Positions 1 through 9,820 of a stretch of DNA of 37,579 nt are shown here, piece after piece. The DNA is from Oligoflexales bacterium. GTDB lineage: Bacteria > Bdellovibrionota_B > Oligoflexia > Oligoflexales > Bog-1112. How positions within the stretch are numbered: the stretch's first letter is position 1; each line of letters begins with the position of its first letter. The stretch covers positions 1-37,579 of the forward strand of contig JABSRF010000009.1 in NCBI GenBank assembly GCA_013215275.1, written 5' to 3'. The translations under genes and the position numbers were made by a program. The notes beneath the pieces are model-generated. The model worked only from the letters and a program-made list of their open reading frames with translations, was not told where the DNA came from and did no database searches.

Positions 1-202
1 TAAAGTAAGTAAAGAGCTATATGAAGTCAAAAGCCTTTAAATAAAGGTATTTTATATTTCGCTACAGCGACTAATTACTCACCTTTACTTTCAATACTGG
101 AATCCAATAAAGCATTTTTCTTACCAGGAGCCTAGCAGTAAATGTTGGGGAAACATAGGTGTTTGGGGAATCCAAACCCAAAGCTTATGCTGACAATGCT
201 AC

Positions 203-1864
203 CTAAAAGAATAATACATCTTTCGGTCCTGCTTTTTCCACTGGATCCTCTTCATTTGCGACCGGCTCACTTGGCACAGGGCTCGGAGGTGCCGATTGAG
301 GCTCAGCAGGAGCAAGGGGTGGCTCTTTAACATGCTCTGCAGGCTTGCTAGCCTTGGGAGGGGGGCTTAGGGTTTCACCTGCTTCTATCACGGGTGCAAT
401 ATGGGCAACATTTTCGGAGCTTTGAGCTGTTTTGGTGACAATGTTATTGAGCTTACTGACCATTTCATTGGTTAGGTTCTCAATCTGTGTGAGAGGAACA
501 CTTGCTGCTTCAATCTCCTGCCGGGTAATGTCCTGAAACTGTAAGCTCAAAATGATTTGATCGATATTGTGAGCGACCGATTCAGAGCTTAAAACAGAGC
601 TTTCAACCAGCTGAGAGAACACCTCTGTAGAATCCTTTGCGGTGCTTAGTAAGAGATCAACTGCTTCGTCAACTGACTCCTTCTTACTTTTGGTCTTCTT
701 CAAGTTGTCTGTCAAAGATAGAGAGATATCCTGGACAGAATCGTTCACCTTGCCAACAATTTGGGTAATATCGTTAGATGCTTGGTTTGTTCTATCAGAT
801 AGTTTTCGAACTTCTTCGGCAACCACGCTAAAGCCTCGTCCATGCTCCCCTGCTCGAGCAGCCTCGATGGCTGCATTCAGAGCCAAGAGATTGGTTTGGT
901 CGGAAATGTACTGAATGTCCTCGGTGATCTTGTTGATTGTTGCTGTGTTTTCCAAGATAGCCTCTATGGATGTTGAGTACTCAACGTTTAAGCGACTATT
1001 CTCGTCCAGCATCTCAGTCATTTCCTTCAACAAAGTTAAGGCGTTTTCAAGAACGGAGGATAAAGAAGCGTGATCCTTACTGCTCTCTTGTCCCATGGAC
1101 ACCTTACCTGAAAACTGCTTGTTAATTTCATTGGATTCCGCTAAGTGTTCTTGAGCTTTTTCGTAAATAAAGCGAACCTTATCACCAATTTCAATCGCCG
1201 AACTTTCTGTATGGTCTATGACTGACTTTAACTGTGATTCAATATTGGGAACTAAATCTAATATTCTTCTAAGCAAAGTCTCTTGAGTTGCTAGTTGTTC
1301 ATCCCGTTCAGAAAGTTTTCCTTCCAGTTCTTTGATTCTAATTTCAAGTAAATTGATCGTACTGCGAGGTGCATTATTCAATGTTTGGTTTTCAGCTTTT
1401 AAGCCAGACAGTTCCTCACCGAGTTTATCGCTGTTGCTCTTGATGGCTTCTAGCTCAAACTGAGCTTTGGAGTGACTGTTTTCGGTCTCTTTTAGCTTAG
1501 CTGTGAGCTCCTCAAGCTTAGACTCAAGGTCTGCTTTTTCGGTGGCAAAGTCTTTTTCAGCTATTTTTCTTACCAGGCTCAAATTAACTGGGCTATTCTC
1601 TTGGTCCTTTGCTTCTAGAGCTAGGATCTTGCGCTTAAGCTCTTCAATGTGCCTTTCTTTGCCTTCTAGGCTGCTGGTCTCATCTTGTCTCTGGTGAGAC
1701 ATACGTAAGCATAGGCTACTTAGGTAAGCCCAGGTTGCAAGAGCTAGCAAGCTTGCCATCCACGTTGGTAAGTTCATCTCAGAGATGGGGTCGATGAGTA
1801 CAGGAATTAAGGGTATTAATCCTGCAAGCACTAGTAGCTGAGTGGTTTTATTATCGTCTGACAT
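203..1864 (-). CDS. Methyl-accepting chemotaxis protein without a periplasmic sensor domain
   Basis: This is an inner-membrane chemoreceptor of 553 residues that would signal to CheA/CheW. Two hydrophobic segments (about 9-24 and 33-53) are separated by only about eight residues, so there is no room for a periplasmic ligand domain. A long predicted coiled coil (about 58-215) follows. The conserved MCP signalling hairpin lies around residues 300-380 and includes [20 protein letters not shown] and [11 protein letters not shown] see no HAMP domain. The last 60 residues are rich in proline, alanine and glutamate and end in DVLFF. The start ATG has an AGGA ribosome site seven bases upstream. The gene sits downstream of flbD-motAB on the same strand, but 142 bp separate it from the TPR gene, so it may have its own promoter. 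The signal it senses is unknown; the coiled coil or a partner protein may do the sensing. The family call is firm and the specificity is open. Confidence 0.93.
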   Translation of the reverse strand: MSDDNKTTQLLVLAGLIPLIPVLIDPISEMNLPTWMASLLALATWAYLSSLCLRMSHQRQDETSSLEGKERHIEELKRKILALEAKDQENSPVNLSLVRKIAEKDFATEKADLESKLEELTAKLKETENSHSKAQFELEAIKSNSDKLGEELSGLKAENQTLNNAPRSTINLLEIRIKELEGKLSERDEQLATQETLLRRILDLVPNIESQLKSVIDHTESSAIEIGDKVRFIYEKAQEHLAESNEINKQFSGKVSMGQESSKDHASLSSVLENALTLLKEMTEMLDENSRLNVEYSTSIEAILENTATINKITEDIQYISDQTNLLALNAAIEAARAGEHGRGFSVVAEEVRKLSDRTNQASNDITQIVGKVNDSVQDISLSLTDNLKKTKSKKESVDEAVDLLLSTAKDSTEVFSQLVESSVLSSESVAHNIDQIILSLQFQDITRQEIEAASVPLTQIENLTNEMVSKLNNIVTKTAQSSENVAHIAPVIEAGETLSPPPKASKPAEHVKEPPLAPAEPQSAPPSPVPSEPVANEEDPVEKAGPKDVLFF

Positions 1865-2006
1865 GGCTATCCTAAAAATATTAACATGAATGTTCCTACA
1901 GAGATTCGGTGTTTGGTCGCGGGGTCTTAAATTCTAAGTTCGGAGGGGGGAGTTAATAGCCTAATAAATGGAGACTAATTATTGATTGACACGCCCCAGC
2001 TTGTTG

Positions 2007-4352
2007 TTACTGCCAAAGTAGCTCGGTCTGAGTTCTCGATTTATCGAGCCTGGTTTTAGCGTAGTTAACCTCGGGGAATAAGCTCGGATCCAGTTCTGCG
2101 AGGTGAGACCAAAGCTGTTTGCTAATTGACGAGCTAGGTTCTATTTTGCGGATTGCCTCTGAAACCTGCCATATTAATGGCACTGTTATACTTTTCTGTG
2201 GCCAATCAAATCGGTCGAGCCACAATCTTCCATAGGTTTTACTTAAGCTTGGGTGAATCCCGACTTCTGCTTCGAGCTCCAGTAAAGCTTTGGAGCATGA
2301 GAGACTCTTACTAAACAGTAATGGAAAGCGGCTTTGTACCAGTGATGTGGTTTTTTGCCAGATCTTCGCAATGGGTGTTTTAGTCTGTTTATGGGTATGA
2401 AACCATTTTGAAAGGATTGGATAGCTTATTTCGCAGAGATCCTTTGCATCTTCGTGATTCCAGCTAAAAGTTGCTTGGTAAAGCCAAGAAAGGTGGAGAT
2501 AGTATAATTTAGACTTGAGTAAACGATTTACGAACCCACGTATTCGGGTTGATTCCGAGAGTTTATAAGATTCCTTTCGTTTAGAGATTAAGTTGCTTAG
2601 CTCACGTTTGTTGGCTGCGCTTATGCCTCTAAAATCTTGGATTTCTGTGAGGTAAAGACTGCTTAATAAGAATTTTTCTAGGCTTTGCTTTTCAATGTTT
2701 TTGAATGCACCCCAGAACTCAGCAGCTTTACTTGCGAGGCCAATTTCCATATAGGCTTTAAAAAGCTGTGCTTTTCTTTTGGATGAGATTTTGGTGAATA
2801 GGTCTTTTCGGTTGTTTTCAAAGAATAAGATGGCTCTATGATAATCTTTTTCCAGAAGGTAGGCCTCCAAATAGGAAGATTTGACCTCGATTAGGGATGG
2901 AATGTACTGTGCAAGGTATCGTGAATTAGGAAACCTTTTATAAAACTCCTTTACTTTCTCGACAAATTCTTTACCTCTTTCTCTTTCCCCATAGGACATC
3001 ACTTCGCAGCTCCAAGCCAATTCGACCACCTGCAACGGGGCATGGGAGTCTCGGGTTTCGTTTAGAGTGCTGCGAGCATGTCTGACATTATTCCCTAGGT
3101 ATTGTGGAAGGCTTAAGCATGCTCTCCTAACTTTTGCAACAAATGCTGCATCTGAGTTTGGAAACTCATGCTCAACGCGAAAGTATGCCAATTTTGACTG
3201 CTTTAACCATTCGGTATTCGTTTTCTTTAAACTGAATTGAGCAAGGTAAGCATCTGCTATTCTCAAAGAAGCCCAGGAGCGAAATTCTATTGATAAACTC
3301 TCTTTAGCATGCTTATGGGATATGCTTTTTATTCCATAATGCAACGCTTTCTGAGATTCTTCAAATTTTCCCATCCAGAAAAGAGCTTCTCCTCTGAGTA
3401 TAAAGCTAAGCGGTAGTATGGATCCAATTTCATGATTGATGACTTGGCTTAAATGGTAGGCCTCTTCTGCCAATTCATACTTATTTAGATCAAAATAGAT
3501 ATCTCCAATGCGGGTAAAAGCATAAGCTGCTTGCTCTGGATTGTTCTCCTGCCTGATGATGGTGTCGATCTCTCTAGCAGCCTTTAGATACTGTCGGTCT
3601 TTGATCCACCCCTCTGCAATTAGCCTTCGAAAGTGGGGTCTATAATCCTTACGAGCTGTTTTCCTCAGGAAGCTCAACCCCTCTTGTGCTGCCATATGTG
3701 CAGCAGAGTATCGGTCAAATTCATGATAGATTGCCGCTAGGTTATAAATAGCAGCTGGTGCAATCAGATCAAGCTGTGGGTCAGGAATATCTTTCTTCTT
3801 GATAAAAGCCCAATTTAGAAAGGTTGCTGTATTTGAATAAGTCAGGCGAACTTCTGAGCGAAAAATGTCTCCGTTGAACATTTTTCGGATACCTTTCGAA
3901 ATTTTTAGATACGCAAGTCCAATGAAATAATCGTTTCTACGATGGTATTCAAAATTTTTACCATACCTAGCTCGTGCTGATAGCCAGATCTTCCTAGCCT
4001 CCTCCCAATTTTTTTGTTTGAAAAGAATCCTTCCGTAGTTCATATGCTGAATAGGCTTGTCTCGTCCCGGTGTGGAAGGCATATCCTCAGGCTTATCACC
4101 CAAAAGATGGTTCACAGGAAAGACTGCCTTTGGGAGTGGAAAAGGGTATCTCCAAAAAAACTCATTGGAGATCTGCCTTTCTGCCGGCTCTATCGAAAAG
4201 TCGCCGATGATTTGGTAATTCTTTACAATTTCGGAAAAATTCGCATACGCAGGAGGCATCGGTTTAGCTGTGCCAAACTCATTGAAGGCAAATGAGAAAG
4301 CAACAACCCAAAGGTATCGAGGGCAATTCAACCATTTGGTCAAAACCAACAT
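2007..4352 (-). CDS. Exported TPR-like helical repeat protein, possible flagellar motor accessory
   Basis: This 781-residue protein has an N-terminal hydrophobic stretch (about 12-28) after a Lys/Arg region, consistent with a signal peptide, so it is probably periplasmic. The rest is helical with TPR-like units, clearest around residues 270-345 (for example AYAFTRIGDIYFDLNKYELA and RGEALFWMGKFEESQKAL). No catalytic motif was recognised. It starts 34 bp after the motB stop on the same strand, so it is likely cotranscribed with flbD-motA-motB. Known biology: Campylobacter PflA is a periplasmic TPR protein of similar length needed for stator placement. Whether this is a homologue or only an analogue cannot be told by eye. 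An alternative is a generic cell-envelope TPR scaffold. The gene itself is certain; the motor role is inference from size, export and position. Confidence 0.85.
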   Translation of the reverse strand: MLVLTKWLNCPRYLWVVAFSFAFNEFGTAKPMPPAYANFSEIVKNYQIIGDFSIEPAERQISNEFFWRYPFPLPKAVFPVNHLLGDKPEDMPSTPGRDKPIQHMNYGRILFKQKNWEEARKIWLSARARYGKNFEYHRRNDYFIGLAYLKISKGIRKMFNGDIFRSEVRLTYSNTATFLNWAFIKKKDIPDPQLDLIAPAAIYNLAAIYHEFDRYSAAHMAAQEGLSFLRKTARKDYRPHFRRLIAEGWIKDRQYLKAAREIDTIIRQENNPEQAAYAFTRIGDIYFDLNKYELAEEAYHLSQVINHEIGSILPLSFILRGEALFWMGKFEESQKALHYGIKSISHKHAKESLSIEFRSWASLRIADAYLAQFSLKKTNTEWLKQSKLAYFRVEHEFPNSDAAFVAKVRRACLSLPQYLGNNVRHARSTLNETRDSHAPLQVVELAWSCEVMSYGERERGKEFVEKVKEFYKRFPNSRYLAQYIPSLIEVKSSYLEAYLLEKDYHRAILFFENNRKDLFTKISSKRKAQLFKAYMEIGLASKAAEFWGAFKNIEKQSLEKFLLSSLYLTEIQDFRGISAANKRELSNLISKRKESYKLSESTRIRGFVNRLLKSKLYYLHLSWLYQATFSWNHEDAKDLCEISYPILSKWFHTHKQTKTPIAKIWQKTTSLVQSRFPLLFSKSLSCSKALLELEAEVGIHPSLSKTYGRLWLDRFDWPQKSITVPLIWQVSEAIRKIEPSSSISKQLWSHLAELDPSLFPEVNYAKTRLDKSRTQTELLWQ

Positions 4353-4386
4353 TGCAGCGATATCCCAAAAAATTCAAATTCTTAAG

Positions 4387-5196
4387 TCAGAGCGACCCTG
4401 CTGAGTCAGAGTCGTAGTGAACATGAAACTCTATTCGGCGATTTAGCTTTCTTCCTGCAGCTGTGCCATTGTGGGCAATTGGCTTAACGTCGGCATAGCC
4501 AGCAGCGCTGAGTCGAGTTTGAGGAAAGTAGTGTTGTCTTATCATGTATTTGATGACATGAGTGGCACGTAATGCGGAAAGGTCCCAGTTGCTGTAATCT
4601 CCTTTAGGAGGGATAGAGTCGGTGTGGCCCTCCACGGTAACATCTCTGCCGAGCGACTTTAAAATATTGACGACTTTATCAAGGTCCTTGCGAGCAGCCC
4701 GTCTAACCCTGATGTCTCCTGGTTTGAAAAAATGCCTGGCAAGAAGCTGAAGTTTAAAGCCTTTTTCAGTAGGGTACACTTGTACAATCCGCTCATGGCC
4801 CGTTGTTTTTTTATCAGGGTATTTTTTGGGTCCGTATAAGCGTTCTTCGAGTTCAACTTTGACCCGATCCATATCTTCATCGATAATTTTTACCTGTTTT
4901 TTTGTGGAAGGATATTTTTGGACAACGGGAGGTGAGACTTCCTCTCCACGAAAATGTTCGAAAATTCCGAACCCATGCTCCGTTGGCCCCTTCTTACGAT
5001 CCAGAGGGATGTCATCCAAAGGGGTGTTGAAGCTTTCTTGCATGGATCCAGCAGTTCTCTGAACTTGCGGCTCACCCCCCTCTTTAAGCGCAAAAAGTAC
5101 CACAAAGACGGCAAATAGTAGAGTTACCATATCTGCGAAACTCACAAGCCAGCGCTCATGGTTTTCAAATTCAGGGCATTTCTGTTTCTTGCCCAT
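4387..5196 (-). CDS. motB: Flagellar motor stator protein MotB
   Basis: MotB is the peptidoglycan-anchored stator subunit that couples ion flow to flagellar rotation. The 269-residue protein has one N-terminal membrane helix (about 19-38) containing the expected ion-binding aspartate, D22, in SFADMVTLLFAVF. A linker follows, then a C-terminal OmpA-like peptidoglycan-binding domain with VEGHTDSIPP and the LSALRA helix. It starts 17 bp after motA with a GAGG ribosome site. The short N-terminus and helix resemble the MotD/PomB-like branch. I cannot assign proton or sodium specificity from sequence alone. Confidence 0.95.
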   Translation of the reverse strand: MGKKQKCPEFENHERWLVSFADMVTLLFAVFVVLFALKEGGEPQVQRTAGSMQESFNTPLDDIPLDRKKGPTEHGFGIFEHFRGEEVSPPVVQKYPSTKKQVKIIDEDMDRVKVELEERLYGPKKYPDKKTTGHERIVQVYPTEKGFKLQLLARHFFKPGDIRVRRAARKDLDKVVNILKSLGRDVTVEGHTDSIPPKGDYSNWDLSALRATHVIKYMIRQHYFPQTRLSAAGYADVKPIAHNGTAAGRKLNRRIEFHVHYDSDSAGSL

Positions 5197-5213
5197 ACAG
5201 AGCCTCGGTGGTT

Positions 5214-5972
5214 TTAGTCTTCAGAGCCTTTTTGGCTTACAAAAATACCTAATTTTTCTTGAATTACCTTAGGGTTTAGACCTGAAAGGATGCCTTCTAC
5301 TCCAATGACGACCATTTCCCTAGCCATATAGTCTAATTTTGCTTTGCGTTTGATCTTTTTTCCAATAGGGATAAAGAAGATATTGGAGAAACCTACTCCA
5401 TATAGGGTTGCTACGAACGCAATCGCAATACCTGGTCCAATCATTTCTGGCTTGTCTAGATTTTCCATAACGTGAATGAGACCAAGTACCGCTCCCAAGA
5501 TTCCGATGGTCGGAGCAATTGCACCGCAGTCTTCCCAGAAGTGGGCATAGACTTCTTCTTCTTCCATGGTCACGTGCTGAGCAGTTTCGAGGGTATCACG
5601 GATAATATTAGGGTCTGTTCCGTCGACCGCCAGTCTGACTGCCGTCTTTAAGGGTTCATAGCTAAGCCCCTCTCTTTTTTTCTCGAGTGCCAGTATGGAC
5701 TCTTTACGAGCTGTTTGAGCCAGATCGATAATATCAGTAAGAATCTGATCGGGGTTTGCACTTGGGTTTTTCACCCAGGTGCCTACGGCTTTCATAGCAC
5801 CAATAATATCTGGTAGGGTATAGGCCACCATCATTGAACCCGCCATTCCGCCAATAACGATGAAAAAGGCGGTAATCTGGAGGATCGAGGAAACGTGACC
5901 TCCCTCCAATATTAAGCCGACAATAATACAAGTTAATGCGAAAACTGGGCCGACGAGGCTCGTAATATCCAT
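5214..5972 (-). CDS. motA: Flagellar motor stator protein MotA (PomA/MotC-like)
   Basis: This is the membrane subunit of the stator, which forms the ion channel with MotB and pushes on the rotor protein FliG. The 252-residue protein shows four hydrophobic segments (about 5-20, 29-50, 150-172 and 182-203). The conserved proline lies in the third one (GAIAPTIGILGAVLGL). A charged cytoplasmic loop of about 100 residues lies between segments 2 and 3, as in the family. Length and sequence fit the shorter PomA/MotC type rather than E. coli MotA (295 residues). It sits between flbD and motB on the same strand, a standard flagellar arrangement. Confidence 0.95.
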   Translation of the reverse strand: MDITSLVGPVFALTCIIVGLILEGGHVSSILQITAFFIVIGGMAGSMMVAYTLPDIIGAMKAVGTWVKNPSANPDQILTDIIDLAQTARKESILALEKKREGLSYEPLKTAVRLAVDGTDPNIIRDTLETAQHVTMEEEEVYAHFWEDCGAIAPTIGILGAVLGLIHVMENLDKPEMIGPGIAIAFVATLYGVGFSNIFFIPIGKKIKRKAKLDYMAREMVVIGVEGILSGLNPKVIQEKLGIFVSQKGSED

Positions 5973-6025
5973 AGTGTGGGCCTTGCTACTTGATTATATG
6001 CTTTTATCGATTTCGGCGAAGTGCC

Positions 6026-6232
6026 TTACAATTCATCGCTATTGTTTAAGCTTTCTAGTACTTTTGCCTTTGAATTTAGCCATTTTTCCTCTATTTCATC
6101 GAGCGACTCTTTTACGATGACCGAGTCTCCATTGAGAAACAAAATGAGGGTATCTGGCATCGACTCAACATACTTGATCGCTTCCAAATTCACTAAGATT
6201 GATGACTGATCTAGTTTGGTTAACTCAATCAA
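6026..6232 (-). CDS. flbD: FlbD family flagellar protein
   Basis: This 68-residue protein matches the small FlbD family, which is found beside motAB or flgE in many flagellar loci and whose biochemical role is not settled. The N-terminus (MIELTKLDQSSILVNLEAIK) and the segment GDSVIVKESLDEI are the family hallmarks. It is distinct from the Caulobacter sigma-54 activator that shares the name. It lies 53 bp upstream of motA and heads the minus-strand motility group. The 201 bp between it and prfB on the other strand must hold promoters for both directions, but I found no convincing -35/-10 pair there. Confidence 0.88.
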   Translation of the reverse strand: MIELTKLDQSSILVNLEAIKYVESMPDTLILFLNGDSVIVKESLDEIEEKWLNSKAKVLESLNNSDEL

Positions 6233-6433
6233 TTCTATTTCTCTGGGACAAAATCGTTTACAAATTGGGCATTTTATTGAGGAGACTGCTTATGAGCTTG
6301 AGGGAAGGGTTATTTTGCCCAAGCTAATAGTGCCGAATACCCTCAACTATGATAACTTGCAGCTAGGTTTAGAGTCAATGGACTTGCTTGCATACTAAAT
6401 ACCGCATTACACCGAGAAAATGAGGAGTAAACA

Positions 6434-7535
6434 TTGGATATAGGGACACTACAAAACTTGTCCAAAGAAGTTAAAGAGAGATTTAAGCATGTTTGGGGGT
6501 ATCTTTGACCTAGCTCACAAAGAGCAAAGGTTAAGGGACCTTGAAGATCAGATGGATGCAAACCCAGACTTTTGGAACAATCCCAAGGAGTCAGCAGCTG
6601 TATTAAAAGAAAAAAAGAGCTTAGAAGGATGGCTAGAACGGTCGGAAAAGCTTAAAGGCAAGGTCGATGACCTTCAAGCTGCATTGGAGTTGGCTCCAGA
6701 AGGTGAGGAGTTTGTAACAGAGGCTGAGCAAATTTTGCTTACCTTACAAACTGAGCTTGATGAGCTCGAGGTGCAGAGCCTATTGGGGGGAGAGCTTGAT
6801 CAGTGCTCAGCATTACTGACGATCAATGCAGGAGCTGGTGGAACAGAATCTTGTGACTGGGCATCGATGCTTATGAGAATGTACTTGAGGCATGCTGAGC
6901 AAAAAACATGGGATGTTGCCATTCACGATATCCAGGAGGGGGACGAAGCCGGGGTAAAAAGTGCAACGTTTGAGATATCTGGTGAGTTTGTCTTTGGACT
7001 TCTAAAAGCAGAATCTGGGGTACACCGGCTAGTTAGAATAAGCCCCTTCGACTCGAATGCGAGGAGGCACACGAGTTTTGCATCGATCTTTGTAAGTCCT
7101 GTTATCGATGACAACATCGAAATTGATATCAATCCGGCAGACCTTCGTATCGATACATATCGTGCAAGTGGGGCAGGAGGTCAGCATGTCAACAGAACTG
7201 ACTCTGCGGTAAGAATTACTCACGGTCCAAGTGGAATTGTGGTGCAGTGCCAAAGTCAGCGCTCACAGCACCAGAATAAAGATACTGCTATGAAAATGCT
7301 ACGCAGTAAGCTGTATGAGCAAGAGCTTGAGGAGCGTAGGAAGAAGCAGCAGGACATAGAAGAATCAAAATCCGAAATTGGTTTTGGAAGTCAGATTCGC
7401 AGCTATGTACTGCATCCCTACAAGATGGTGAAGGACCATCGTACCAACCAGGAAAGTCATGCCCCTACCGAAGTCTTGGATGGAGATATTGCACCCTTCA
7501 TTAATGCCTACTTACAGCATAGCCTGAGGAAGTAG
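6434..7535 (+). CDS. prfB: Peptide chain release factor 2, expressed by programmed +1 frameshift
   Basis: RF2 ends translation at UGA and UAA codons. The true gene starts at TTG 6434, with GAGGAG six bases upstream and an in-frame stop two codons before it. Frame zero encodes 24 codons (MDIGTLQNLSKEVKERFKHV then WGYL) and meets TGA at 6506. A +1 shift on CTT continues into GAC and reads to 7535, giving 366 residues, very close to E. coli RF2 (365). The track ORF starting at 6489 is an artefact of the shift. Visible motifs are the stop-recognition tripeptide SPF (in VRISPFDSN) and the catalytic GGQ (in SGAGGQHVNR). Expression is autoregulated: low RF2 stalls at the UGA and favours the shift. 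Confidence 0.97.
6494..6509 (+). promoter_or_regulatory. prfB programmed frameshift site
   Basis: The sequence TGGGGG TAT CTT TGA C carries every known element of the prfB recoding signal: an SD-like G run three bases before the slippery CTT, the CTT codon, and a TGA followed by C, a weak termination context. It differs from the E. coli signal only at the first base of the SD-like element (T for A). The ribosome slips from CUU to UUU and resumes at GAC. Confidence 0.95.
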
Positions 7536-7676
7536 CACCTTCGGCCAAAAAGGCCCTCAAAAGCTCAATTCTCAATGCCAACCTCCCTCTTCTCTCTTTG
7601 ACAGCTTGCCTCGAAAGCCCTATTCTTTAAATAGGAGTATTTTTTAAAAGTTGTAACTATGTTTCATTAATTGCCG

Positions 7677-7702
7677 GCCTGGATGAATTCTTGATTCCAG
7701 GC
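7677..7702 (+). promoter_or_regulatory. Dyad upstream of prkA
   Basis: A perfect 7-bp inverted repeat (GCCTGGA / TCCAGGC) with a 12-base spacer lies 39 bp before the prkA start. It could be an operator or a leader hairpin. A sigma-54-like TGG-N8-TTG pattern overlaps it, but the essential -12 GC reads GA, so I do not call a sigma-54 promoter. The rest of the 206-bp gap shows only an AT-rich stretch and the AAAGG ribosome site of prkA. Confidence 0.35.
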
Positions 7703-7741
7703 AACAGTTTCCTTCCGGACCTATATCATTAAAGGTATGTA

Positions 7742-9805
7742 ATGAACGCTGAAAAACTAATTGATATTGTGACAAAAGAAGGCCTTCGGGAAAAGCATGA
7801 AGAACTCCATTGGACTGGCAGTTTTAGTGAATACTTAGACATGGTCGTTGAAAAGCCAGAAATTGCTCGTACCGCTTTTCAAAGGTTGTATGACATGATT
7901 TCTAGCTACGGCTATGAAACATACGTGGAGTATAAGAAGAAAATTACTCATTGGAAATTTTTTGATGATCCAATGGAAAATGGTCGAGATGCTGTCTTTG
8001 GCCTTGATGTTCACTTGCAGAAGCTTGTCAATGTGATCAAAGCGGGTGCGTACCAGTATGGGCCAGAGAAAAGGGTCATTCTCCTCCATGGACCTGTTGG
8101 CTCCGCTAAGTCGACGATTGCCAGACTACTGAAAAAAGGTTTGGAGTTATACTCCCAAAGCCCTCAAGGTGCCTTATATAGCTATGACTGGACCAATTTA
8201 AAAGAGATCCTCGACATGGATGACACCCTTCCGTGCCCCATGCATGAAGATCCTCTTCACCTGATACCTGAGTCGAGGCGCAATGCGGTTCTAGAATCGC
8301 TGAATAAGAATCGCGAACGTTCAAGGCAGGTGCGTATTGAAGGTGGGTTGTGTCCGCCGAGTCGATACATTTTTAATGCGCTTTTAGAGCATTACCGAGG
8401 TGATTGGGCTAGTATTGTTGCCAATCACGTAAAGGTCAAGCGTATCGTCTTGTCGGAGAAGGATCGTATTGGAATCGGTACGTTCCAACCGAAGGACGAA
8501 AAGAATCAAGATTCAACTGAGTTAACGGGAGACATCAACTACCGAAAAATAGCCATTTATGGCTCAGACTCAGACCCTCGGGCATTTAACTTTGACGGTG
8601 AATTCAACATTGCAAATAGAGGCATGATTGAGTTTGTGGAGGTCTTAAAACTTGATGTTGCCTTCCTCTATGACCTTTTAACGGCAAGCCAAGAGCATAA
8701 AATAAAGCCCAAAAAGTTCGCTCAAACCGATATCGACTTGGTTATCATAGGGCATACGAATGAGCCTGAGTATCGGAAGCTACAAAACAACGAGTTTATG
8801 GAAGCTCTTAGGGATAGAACCGTTAAGATTGATATTCCTTATATCACTAAGCTTAAACAAGAAACTCGTATTTATCAGAAAGATTTTAACCCGAGAACAG
8901 TTCCTAATATCCATATCGCGCCTCACACCCTTGAAATGGCATCAATGTGGGCGGTCCTAACCAGGCTTGAAGAGCCCAAAAAAGCTAACTTAACTCTATT
9001 ACAGAAGCTAAAGCTCTATAACGGAAAAACTTTTCAACACTTTACCGAAGATAATATCAAAGAGCTAAGAAAAGAGGCTGTAAAAGAAGGCTTAGATGGA
9101 ATCAGCCCTCGGTATATCCAAGATAAAATCTCAAACTCATTGATCATTGACAAAGGCAATGGCTGCATTAATCCTTTTATCGTACTCAATGAGTTGGGAA
9201 GCGGATTAAAAGGCCATTCGCTACTCAATAACGAAGAGGTTCGAAAACACTATCTAGAGTTGCTGTCTGAAGTTAAGAGAGAGTATGAAGATATTGTTAA
9301 GCATGAAGTGCAAAGGGCAATTTCCGCTGATGAAAGCGCTATCGAGAAATTGTGCGGTAACTATATTGACAATGTGAAAGCTTACATTCAGAAAGAGAAA
9401 ATTAAAAACCAATACACTGGAGCGGATGATGAGCCAGACGAAAGACTCATGCGCTCAATCGAAGAAAAAATTGAGATTTCTGAAAGCCGTAAAGACGACT
9501 TCCGTCGTGAAATAATGAACTATATCGGAGCGTTAGCTTTAGACGGGAAGTCGTTTGACTTTAGAACGAATGAACGCCTACACAAAGCGCTGGAACTTAA
9601 GCTGTTTGAAGACCAAAAGGATACGATCAAGTTAACAACGCTTGTATCAACTGTCGTTGATAAAGAAACTCAAGCAAAGATTGATGTTGTTAAAAATAGA
9701 CTGATCAAAAACTATGGTTACTGCGAAATTTGCGCAAACGACGCTTTAAGTTTTGTCGCCAGCATTTTTGCTCGGGGTGACAGCGGCACCCAAGAGAAAA
9801 AATAG
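7742..9805 (+). CDS. prkA: PrkA family AAA+ serine protein kinase (YeaG-like)
   Basis: PrkA/YeaG proteins are AAA+ ATPases described as serine protein kinases, linked to starvation and stress in enterics and to sporulation in Bacillus. The 687-residue protein has an AAA domain with Walker [10 protein letters not shown] at 117-125 and the PrkA-type segment [12 protein letters not shown] near residue 300. A C-terminal PrkA domain follows after about residue 390. It is slightly longer than E. coli YeaG (644). The start ATG follows AAAGG with good spacing. Downstream lie yeaH and spoVR with gaps of 15 and 1 bp, so the three are almost certainly one transcript and act together. This trio is widespread in bacteria that do not sporulate. 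The substrate cannot be inferred from sequence. Confidence 0.96.
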   Translation: MNAEKLIDIVTKEGLREKHEELHWTGSFSEYLDMVVEKPEIARTAFQRLYDMISSYGYETYVEYKKKITHWKFFDDPMENGRDAVFGLDVHLQKLVNVIKAGAYQYGPEKRVILLHGPVGSAKSTIARLLKKGLELYSQSPQGALYSYDWTNLKEILDMDDTLPCPMHEDPLHLIPESRRNAVLESLNKNRERSRQVRIEGGLCPPSRYIFNALLEHYRGDWASIVANHVKVKRIVLSEKDRIGIGTFQPKDEKNQDSTELTGDINYRKIAIYGSDSDPRAFNFDGEFNIANRGMIEFVEVLKLDVAFLYDLLTASQEHKIKPKKFAQTDIDLVIIGHTNEPEYRKLQNNEFMEALRDRTVKIDIPYITKLKQETRIYQKDFNPRTVPNIHIAPHTLEMASMWAVLTRLEEPKKANLTLLQKLKLYNGKTFQHFTEDNIKELRKEAVKEGLDGISPRYIQDKISNSLIIDKGNGCINPFIVLNELGSGLKGHSLLNNEEVRKHYLELLSEVKREYEDIVKHEVQRAISADESAIEKLCGNYIDNVKAYIQKEKIKNQYTGADDEPDERLMRSIEEKIEISESRKDDFRREIMNYIGALALDGKSFDFRTNERLHKALELKLFEDQKDTIKLTTLVSTVVDKETQAKIDVVKNRLIKNYGYCEICANDALSFVASIFARGDSGTQEKK

Positions 9806-9820
9806 GAAAGGCATATTTGT

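Noticed and set aside
161-177. GTTTGG/CCAAAC hairpin downstream of the MCP gene
   Set aside because: A neat 6-bp stem, but no T-run follows it on the minus strand, so I do not call a terminator. Nothing else supported was seen in 1-202.
142-330. 62-residue plus-strand ORF at the left end
   Set aside because: It runs antisense into the MCP coding region, has no recognisable family or signal and no good ribosome site.
6489-7535. prfB ORF starting at ATG 6489
   Set aside because: That ATG lies within the frame-zero leader codons of the frameshift signal and has no ribosome site; the family N-terminus is restored by the TTG 6434 start and +1 shift.
7536-7575. GGCC-AAAAA-GGCC hairpin after prfB as a terminator
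   Set aside because: Four base pairs only and no T-run after it.
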